From Verrucomicrobiaceae bacterium (GTDB lineage: Bacteria; Verrucomicrobiota; Verrucomicrobiia; Verrucomicrobiales; Akkermansiaceae): a DNA stretch of 64,000 nt. The notes beneath the pieces were generated by a model. The model ran no database searches, was not told the origin of the DNA, and worked only from the letters and a program-made list of their open reading frames with translations. Where the stretch lies: contig JAIXWR010000042.1 in assembly GCA_027491155.1 (NCBI GenBank), positions 351,767-415,766 of the forward strand, read 5' to 3'. Of the stretch, positions 57,812 through 64,000 are shown piece by piece. The number at the start of each line of letters is the position of its first letter. Position 1 is the first letter of the stretch. The position numbers and the translations under genes were made by a program.

Positions 57812-60499
57812 TCAGGCTCGCTTCCGCCTGCGGGCGATCCGTGCGGCGAGGAAAGCCAGCAGCGGCAGGCTGAGTGCCAGAAGCTGCCAGGGCCGCCATG
57901 AAGCCGCCGGCTTTGCCACGATGGTGCCGAGGGTCGGAACCGGCGCGTGGCTCTGGCTGATGACGAAGGGTCCGTAGCGCAGCACCGCGGCCTCGAATTC
58001 GTCCTCGCTGCCGGCTTGAGCGAGGAATTCCCCCTGGGTTTGCCACAGTGCCTGGGCGGGGTGATCGGAGGCCAGGGCGAGCCGGTAGAAGCGCTCCATG
58101 AACGCCGGGGTCGATCGGTCCGAGACCGGCCACAGCGCGACCAGCACCTCGCGGGCACCGGCCAGCGAGAAGCCGCGCCGCAGGCCGAGCAGGCCTTCGC
58201 CGCTGACCGCCGTGCCGGCCCCGGATTCGCAGGAGGAAAGGGTGACCAGGCGGGTCCCGCGGAGCGGCAGGCGGGCGACTTCCGACGGGAAAAGAAGGTC
58301 GTCGGTGGACGAAACGAGCGGGCTTTCCAGCCCCCGCAGCGCGGCCCCGTGGAGCAGCAGCCCGCCGGCATGGAGGAGGTCCGCGTTTTCATCGAAATCG
58401 ACGATGCTTTCCGCCGGCAGCTCGCTGGCGAGGAAGAAGGCGTGGCAGCCGAGGTGGAGGACGCCGGGGGGCTTCCCGAGCCGGGCCAGTGCGGCTTCGG
58501 TGGCGAGTTCGTCCTTCAGGAAAGTCGATCCGCGTGGCGCGAGGGCGCGGAGTCGCCGGGTTTCGTCAGCCGTGCCGGGCATCGGGTCGAGTTCGGCGAG
58601 GAGCCGGAGCAGCGGGTCGTCGCCGGGCGGAGCGGACGATTTCGGGAAATCCGAAACGCCGAGCACGGTCCAGGGCTGGCCGGTCAGCGGCGGCGGCGCG
58701 GGCCGGGGCAGCAGGTCCCGCGCGCTGGCGACGGTGGTGATTTGCCGGTGGGCGCTGGAGAGCGGCTTCAGCGAGGGATCGAGCAAGGCGGCCAGCGGGA
58801 GGAAATGGAGGGCGCCATCGGGCGAGAACGCCAGGTCCTGCGTGCCGGGCGGAAGCTCGCGGGCCATGGGCTCCCAGAACTCGCGGTGGAGGGCGCGCAG
58901 GATGGTGCGCAGCTTCAGGGTGGGCGGCGGGGAGGAGCGGCCGGAAAGCTCGGAGGCCCGCCAGTCGAGCCGCTTCCGCAGGGCCGCGAGCCAGCGTTGC
59001 AGGTCTTCTTCGGTCCCCAGCGGGACCCATTTCGGCGGGGCTCCGGGGGCCAGCACCACGGCGCCGTAGCGGATCGTCGCGTCCCCGTCCTCCGAGGTGT
59101 AGCGGCAGGCATCGATGAAGGCGGATCCCGCCGGGAGGGCATCTCGGACGGCCTGCCAGTCCGGCGGCGCGGCGGCTTCGGAGGCATCCGGCGCAAGCAT
59201 GGCGTCGAGCAGGCGGGCCTTGCTTGCGCCGAGCACGTTCGCGATCCGTGCGGGGTCGCCGGTCGCGCAGGGGAGCGAGACCAGGTCGAGGCGCTGCAGG
59301 AAGTTCAGGCGCTCGGATTCCGATCCGTGGCGGATCAGTTCGCCCAGCAGCTCGGTGCCGAGCGCGGTGGCGCGGTCGATTTGCTGGAAAGCATCGGGCT
59401 CCTTCGAGAGCAGGGCGTTGCGGGCGAGGTTGCGGGCGGTCTCCGCCACCCGGAGGTGGAGGCGCGGCAGGTGCTTCTCCTGCAGGGCGGCGGCCCGCTT
59501 CAGGTGGACGGCGGCTTGCGCCAGATTGCCGGCGGCTTGTTCCGCGCAGCCGAGGTTGTTGAGCGGGACGATCAGCGACGGGTGATCGGCCGGCAGCGAG
59601 GCTTCCAGGAGTTCCAAGGCGGCGGTGAAGGACGCTTTGGCCTGCAGGGCTTCGCCGCGGGACAAGTCGAGCGCTCCGAGATTGAGCAGGTAGGGCGCGG
59701 CGAGGAAGGTCCGGCCGCCCCGTGCGAACAAGTCCCGGGCCCCGGCGGCCGCGGCTTCCATGCCCCGGCGGGCGTCTTCGGTCCGGCCGAGCCGGAGTTC
59801 GGCGAGGGCGAGCTGACTGGTCAGGGAAAGGCGGAGCTCGGGGTCCTTGAAATCGAGGGCCATCGCGTCCCGGAACATCGTGGCGGCGCGGGCGTGGCTG
59901 CCGATCGTGTGGAGATAGCGGCCGAAGTAGCCCAGCCGGCGCGCACGTTGCAAGGCGTCGTCCGGCGGTGTGGCGTCGAGGTTCTCGCGGAGCAGATCTC
60001 CCGCCTCGGGATAGTTCCCGGCGGCGAGCAGGGCGAGGCCGAGGTGATCGAGGCTCTGCGCCAGGCCGTTTTCGGGCGGTGGCAGGGTTTTCCGCAGTTC
60101 AACGACCTCGCGCAAGCGCTGCACGGCCTCGTCGAGTTCGCCCAGATCCTGCAGCGTCAGGGCCAGCACTTCGCCGGCATCGGCCCGGACGGCGGCGCTC
60201 GCGCCATCGAGCCGTTTCACGGCCTCCTGCAAGTGCGGAAGGGCCTCCGTGGTCTTGCCGATCTGGCGTTCGATCGTGCCGAGCGATTGCAGGGTGAGCC
60301 CGTATTGGATGCCGTTCTCCGGTGCCGGATCCTTGGTCCAGGCCTCCGCCCATTCGGCGGCGAGCTTTTCCACCTCGACCTCCGCGGCGGCAAGATCGTT
60401 GCGGGCCAGGGCTTCCTCGAGGCTGTCGCCGGCGGCGCATCCCGCCCCGCCGAGGCCCAGGGCCAATGCCAGGGCCGGGATTCGCAGGGACCGCGGCAT
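57812..60499 (-). CDS. TPR-CHAT domain protease, predicted lipoprotein with C-terminal TM anchor
   Basis: Lipobox-like LALGLGGAGCAAGDS; TPR-like repeats; CHAT His/Cys motifs VLHLGCHAFF and RLVTLSSCESGAGTAVSGEGLLGLRRGFSLAGAREVLVALWPVSD; C-term LLALSLPLLAFLAARIARRRKRA. Confidence 0.88.
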   Translation of the reverse strand: MPRSLRIPALALALGLGGAGCAAGDSLEEALARNDLAAAEVEVEKLAAEWAEAWTKDPAPENGIQYGLTLQSLGTIERQIGKTTEALPHLQEAVKRLDGASAAVRADAGEVLALTLQDLGELDEAVQRLREVVELRKTLPPPENGLAQSLDHLGLALLAAGNYPEAGDLLRENLDATPPDDALQRARRLGYFGRYLHTIGSHARAATMFRDAMALDFKDPELRLSLTSQLALAELRLGRTEDARRGMEAAAAGARDLFARGGRTFLAAPYLLNLGALDLSRGEALQAKASFTAALELLEASLPADHPSLIVPLNNLGCAEQAAGNLAQAAVHLKRAAALQEKHLPRLHLRVAETARNLARNALLSKEPDAFQQIDRATALGTELLGELIRHGSESERLNFLQRLDLVSLPCATGDPARIANVLGASKARLLDAMLAPDASEAAAPPDWQAVRDALPAGSAFIDACRYTSEDGDATIRYGAVVLAPGAPPKWVPLGTEEDLQRWLAALRKRLDWRASELSGRSSPPPTLKLRTILRALHREFWEPMARELPPGTQDLAFSPDGALHFLPLAALLDPSLKPLSSAHRQITTVASARDLLPRPAPPPLTGQPWTVLGVSDFPKSSAPPGDDPLLRLLAELDPMPGTADETRRLRALAPRGSTFLKDELATEAALARLGKPPGVLHLGCHAFFLASELPAESIVDFDENADLLHAGGLLLHGAALRGLESPLVSSTDDLLFPSEVARLPLRGTRLVTLSSCESGAGTAVSGEGLLGLRRGFSLAGAREVLVALWPVSDRSTPAFMERFYRLALASDHPAQALWQTQGEFLAQAGSEDEFEAAVLRYGPFVISQSHAPVPTLGTIVAKPAASWRPWQLLALSLPLLAFLAARIARRRKRA

Positions 60500-60583
60500 G
60501 CGGGAACGGATCACTCTTGGGCGGGAGCATCCGTCATCGGGGTCACGGCGGCAAGCCCGGGAAGCGGCCGCGGAAGGCGGGCG

Positions 60584-61954
60584 TCAGGGCGCCGGGATCA
60601 CTTCGATCCGCAGGAAGCACGAGGGCGCGGCGGACGGCATCTGGAACGTGAGCGGAATTTTCCCGCCGGTCGCGGCTCCGGTCGTCAGGGTGCCGGTGGC
60701 ATCGTGCCAATCGGTCAGGTTCGGCGACCAGCGGACCTTCCAGCTCGCCCCGTTGTGGAGAAGGAACGGCGTCGCGGGATTGAAGAGATCCGCGTCCACC
60801 GAAAAGCCGAGTTGCACCTGACCCGGGGAGCGGGTGAGGGAAGCGGCGGCCGGCAGGACGGCCGGGTTGGCCGGGTTGCTGCCGAAGAAAGCCTCGAGGA
60901 TGTCGGCGCTGCCGTCGCCATCCGAATCGCCTTCGGGATCGGCTTCCACCTGGACCAGCGCGGCGGGGGCGGCGGGTTGGGCGGGCACGCCGATCAGGGT
61001 CTCCGCGTTTCCGGTGAGGAGATTTTCCACTTCCGCGGGGCTGAGGGTGGGATTCTTGGAGAGCTCGATGATCGCCGCGGCGGTCGCCAGCGCGGTGGCG
61101 GGACTGGTGCCGGTCATGCCCTGGTAAACCCCGGCCTGGGGGTTCGGCAGGGAAAGCGTGCGCACGTTCTGGCCCGGCGCGTAGAGATCGACCGCCGGAC
61201 CGTGGTTGCTGCTCTGCAAATGGAGGTTGCTCGGGTCGCTGGCACCCACGCAGATGACACCGGCCTGGGTACCGTAGGCGGAGGGAACGTAGTTGGAAGC
61301 GTTGGCTCCCTCGTTGCCGGCGGAGACGATCACCGTGATCCCGGCTTCCACGGCATCCGCGATCACATCTTCGAAAAGTCCGCTGCTGGCGGGACCCTGA
61401 GAGCCGCTGGCGAGGCAAATCACTGCAGGGATGCCGGGATGTGCGGCTTGGTAGGCGGTCGCCTCGATGATCGCATCCTCGATCCTGCCCGAGGACGTCT
61501 GGCTTCCTTCGCCGTTCGGATAGACGTTGAAATTCACCAGTTGGATCGGCGTGCCCTGCGCGGCACCGGTTTGCGGCCCGGCGATGAGGGAGAGCATCCG
61601 CGTGCCGTGCTGAACCGCGTTGGAGGTGCGCGGATCGCCGAAAACCCGGATCAACTCGGAGTGCTCCACCGTGAGCTTCGGGTTCGCCGCGAACCAGGTG
61701 GCGGTGTGGGCGACTCCGGTGTCGATGAGGTAAAGCCGCACCGGTTGGGTGGTCTCCGGATAGACGAAGGACTGCCCCGCCGGATCGGCACCGTCGTTCA
61801 GGCGGGCCAGCGCCCAGCCGGCATCGGCCACCGCGCCGTTCGGCACCATCGCGACCCCCGTCTCCGCGGAAGGACCGCAATGCGCCACACCGGCCATCGC
61901 GAGGACGAGGGACGAGAGCAGCGAAAAGACGCCGGATGGAAGGCGGACGGACAT
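60584..61954 (-). CDS. Subtilisin-like (S8) serine protease with C-terminal DxDxDG module
   Basis: Asp: RLYLIDTGVAHT; His: VQHGTRMLSLIAG; Ser: MTGTSPATALATAAAI; C-term DSDGDGSADILEAFFGSNPANP...FLRIEVIPAP. Confidence 0.9.
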   Translation of the reverse strand: MSVRLPSGVFSLLSSLVLAMAGVAHCGPSAETGVAMVPNGAVADAGWALARLNDGADPAGQSFVYPETTQPVRLYLIDTGVAHTATWFAANPKLTVEHSELIRVFGDPRTSNAVQHGTRMLSLIAGPQTGAAQGTPIQLVNFNVYPNGEGSQTSSGRIEDAIIEATAYQAAHPGIPAVICLASGSQGPASSGLFEDVIADAVEAGITVIVSAGNEGANASNYVPSAYGTQAGVICVGASDPSNLHLQSSNHGPAVDLYAPGQNVRTLSLPNPQAGVYQGMTGTSPATALATAAAIIELSKNPTLSPAEVENLLTGNAETLIGVPAQPAAPAALVQVEADPEGDSDGDGSADILEAFFGSNPANPAVLPAAASLTRSPGQVQLGFSVDADLFNPATPFLLHNGASWKVRWSPNLTDWHDATGTLTTGAATGGKIPLTFQMPSAAPSCFLRIEVIPAP

Positions 61955-62158
61955 GGCCGGTGGCGGAGCAGGCGGGCGGACGCGGCGCTACTAACTTGAA
62001 AAGTTGTCATTTGTCCAATATTTATTAACAACGATATATCTATCTTTAAGGTCCGAAAACCCTTATGGTTCAGGGAGATTGGAGGTCAAAATTTTTAAAA
62101 ATAAGGTTTATTAAATCATCAAGTTTCCTGTTCCCGATATCCCTTTGGCTTTGCCTAA
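61955..62158. promoter_or_regulatory. AT-rich divergent promoter region between subtilase and TpsB genes
   Basis: About 200 nt of AT-rich noncoding sequence (TTGTCATTTGTCCAATATTTATTAACAACGATATATC..., CAAAATTTTTAAAAATAAGGTTTATTAAATCATC) in an otherwise GC-rich window, flanked by two diverging starts. Confidence 0.6.
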
Positions 62159-63862
62159 ATGCTAGGAATTGCTAATCAACTCCCGCCGGGCCGCGGCCCG
62201 GTTCCCTTGAAGCGCGCTATCCTTGCCATCTGTCTGGTCGCGAATGTCCGCGGGCAATCCTTGCCCGGGGTGGAGCCCCGTCTGCCGGAAGCGCCGTCTG
62301 CAGAGTCCTTGCCGCCGGTGCGCACCGCGTCGGGAGCGCCGGGGGAGGGGGAGGTGCTGATGAAGCGCCTGGACCGGATCGAGCTTGCCGCCCCCGGGGA
62401 GGCGGCGGACCGCGAGGTCGCGCCCGGTCTTTCCGCTTCGCCGGGACTTGAATTGCCTTCGCCGCGGACGCTGGCGGTGCGGCTGCGGCCGTGGATCGGC
62501 GGCAAGCTGACGGCGGGCGATCTGGCGGCGCTGGCGGATGAAATCCTGATCCACTACGACGGCGAGGACTTCCCGGTGGTCTCGCTGGACGTGCCGGTGC
62601 AGGACCTCGGCGGCGGGGTGCTGCGCTTGACCATCGAGATCGGCCGCTACGGCGAGGTCGGTCTTTCGCGGACCCGCCACGGAGATCCGGAGGTCCTGCA
62701 GAAAGGCCTGCTGTTGCGACCCGGCGACCGGGTCCGCCGTTCCGATCTCAGCGAGCAGATGGCGTGGTTCGGCCGCACGATCTTCCGGCGGCCGCGGATT
62801 TTCGTTTCGCCCGGCCTGGAGCCGGCCACCGCCGACCTGCTGATCGGCTTCGAGGAAAGCCGTCCTTGGCGGGTGAGCACCGGCTACGAGAACAGCGGTC
62901 CGGACCTGCTCGGGCGGGACCGCTTCCTGCTGGGCGTGGCCGGTTTGACGCCGTCGGATCACCTCGTCGCCTGGCAGTCGGTGGTCGGCACCCCGGCCTC
63001 GTCGCTGGTCGCCAACGCCTTGCGCTGGGAAATCCCCTTTCACGGCAGCCATCAGTTGCTGCAGCTGGATGCCGCCTACGCGGAGGTCCAGTCGCGCTAC
63101 GCCTCGGGCGGCCTGCCGATCGACAGCGAGGGTTCGTCGTGGTCGCTCGGGGCATTCCAGAGGATCCCGCTGCCGGCCGCCGGGGCCTGGCGCCAGCACT
63201 GGGGTTTCGGGCTGGAGCTCAAGGGCACCGACCAGTTCCTGCTGTTCGGCGGCGGCAGCTCGCTGTCGCCCGGCGAGGTGGTGCTGTTCCATGGCAAGCT
63301 GGGCCATGCGATCGAGCGGACCTGGGAGAGCGGTTCGGCGTCGTTCGAGACCTCCCTGCTGGCCGCGCCGGGCGGCATGGGGGCCAACAACAGCGACGAG
63401 GCCTTCCGCGCCTACGATCCGGCCGCGGCATCGAACTACCTGGTGGCCCGGGCGGCCGCCGACGCCTGGTGGACGCCGGCGGGCGACTGGCAGTTGCACC
63501 TTCGCGGGGCGGCGCAGGTCGCCGATTCCCGGCTGCTGCCTTCCGAGCAGTTCGCGGCGGGCGGCTACCAGACGGTCCGCGGCGCGGGGGAGCGTGAAGT
63601 CTCGGCCGACGGCGGCTGGCAGGCGAGTTTCGAACTCCACTCGCCGCTGCTTTCGCCGGTGGACGGCTGCCACTTCCGGTTGCTCGCGTTTCTCGATCAC
63701 GCGGGGCTGGAGAACCGGGGCGGAACCTCCTCGTCGCTGACCGGCACCGGGATCGGCGTGAGGATGCAAGTCGCCGAGCGGGTGGATCTCCGGCTCGATC
63801 ACGGCTGGCGGATCGACGACGATGAAAACCGGAGTCATTTCGGGATTCAGGTTTCCTTTTGA
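62159..63862 (+). CDS. ShlB/FhaC/HecB-family two-partner secretion transporter (TpsB)
   Basis: Signal-like N-term LKRAILAICLVANVRG; POTRA-like ADEILIHYDGEDFPVVSLDVPVQDLGGGVLRLTIEIGRYGEVGLS; beta-barrel C-term with GGYQTVRGAGE (VRG tip motif) and terminal Phe (HFGIQVSF). Confidence 0.85.
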   Translation: MLGIANQLPPGRGPVPLKRAILAICLVANVRGQSLPGVEPRLPEAPSAESLPPVRTASGAPGEGEVLMKRLDRIELAAPGEAADREVAPGLSASPGLELPSPRTLAVRLRPWIGGKLTAGDLAALADEILIHYDGEDFPVVSLDVPVQDLGGGVLRLTIEIGRYGEVGLSRTRHGDPEVLQKGLLLRPGDRVRRSDLSEQMAWFGRTIFRRPRIFVSPGLEPATADLLIGFEESRPWRVSTGYENSGPDLLGRDRFLLGVAGLTPSDHLVAWQSVVGTPASSLVANALRWEIPFHGSHQLLQLDAAYAEVQSRYASGGLPIDSEGSSWSLGAFQRIPLPAAGAWRQHWGFGLELKGTDQFLLFGGGSSLSPGEVVLFHGKLGHAIERTWESGSASFETSLLAAPGGMGANNSDEAFRAYDPAAASNYLVARAAADAWWTPAGDWQLHLRGAAQVADSRLLPSEQFAAGGYQTVRGAGEREVSADGGWQASFELHSPLLSPVDGCHFRLLAFLDHAGLENRGGTSSSLTGTGIGVRMQVAERVDLRLDHGWRIDDDENRSHFGIQVSF

Positions 63863-64000
63863 GGAGACCGGAAATCATTGGAATCTAAAGGATCTGCAGA
63901 TCCTGATGATCCCATTTGAAAAAATTTTCACAGAATTTGGAAATCGGGTTGGGTGGATTGCGATTGGATCGGTAATGACGAGCTTCCTCCACTTCCAAAC

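Noticed and set aside
1-64000. Integrase, transposase, phage or defence-system genes
   Set aside because: None recognised on either strand; no IS-type terminal repeats or tRNA-adjacent integration signature seen, so no mobile-element claim is made.

Overview
GC-rich bacterial chromosome segment, probably Verrucomicrobiota. The basis is a Verru_Chthon-cassette-A-type protein at the left edge, large secreted proteins with autotransporter-associated beta-strand (PATR) repeats, and the overall gene content. Both strands are densely coded. Left half (about 4-44 kb): CAZyme, esterase, sulfatase and peptidase loci without SusC/D-like genes. They include two GH128-like proteins (one frameshifted), SGNH/sialate-O-acetylesterase-type proteins, a beta-helix glycosidase, an FAD oxidoreductase, an SSS symporter, a GH43 + CelD_N/GH9-like fusion divergent from an AraC regulator, an M66-like peptidase, a sulfatase, a PDZ/DUF6288-like protein, and a 1.5k-aa PATR protein divergent from a GntR regulator. 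Middle (about 44.5-54 kb): mostly housekeeping (TrmH/RlmB methyltransferase, metallophosphoesterase, deoC plus two aldehyde dehydrogenases, one lacking its catalytic domain, murI, halogenase-like flavoprotein, PNPOx-like protein, carbamoylputrescine-amidase-like protein). Right end (about 55-64 kb): the most unusual region. An ECF-like sigma factor and small membrane protein sit beside a mini two-partner-secretion exoprotein (TPS domain only), a lipoprotein TPR-CHAT protease with a C-terminal membrane anchor, a subtilisin-like protease and a TpsB/FhaC-like transporter, with AT-rich divergent promoters. Other notable signals: a 21-bp tandem operator-like repeat in the AraC/GH43 intergenic region, C-terminal modules shared among unrelated secreted proteins, a degenerate second esterase module, a palindromic 9-bp tandem repeat, and a recurrent CTGTTAGR oligonucleotide in rare-codon contexts. 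All assignments come from reading the sequence; no database search was run.
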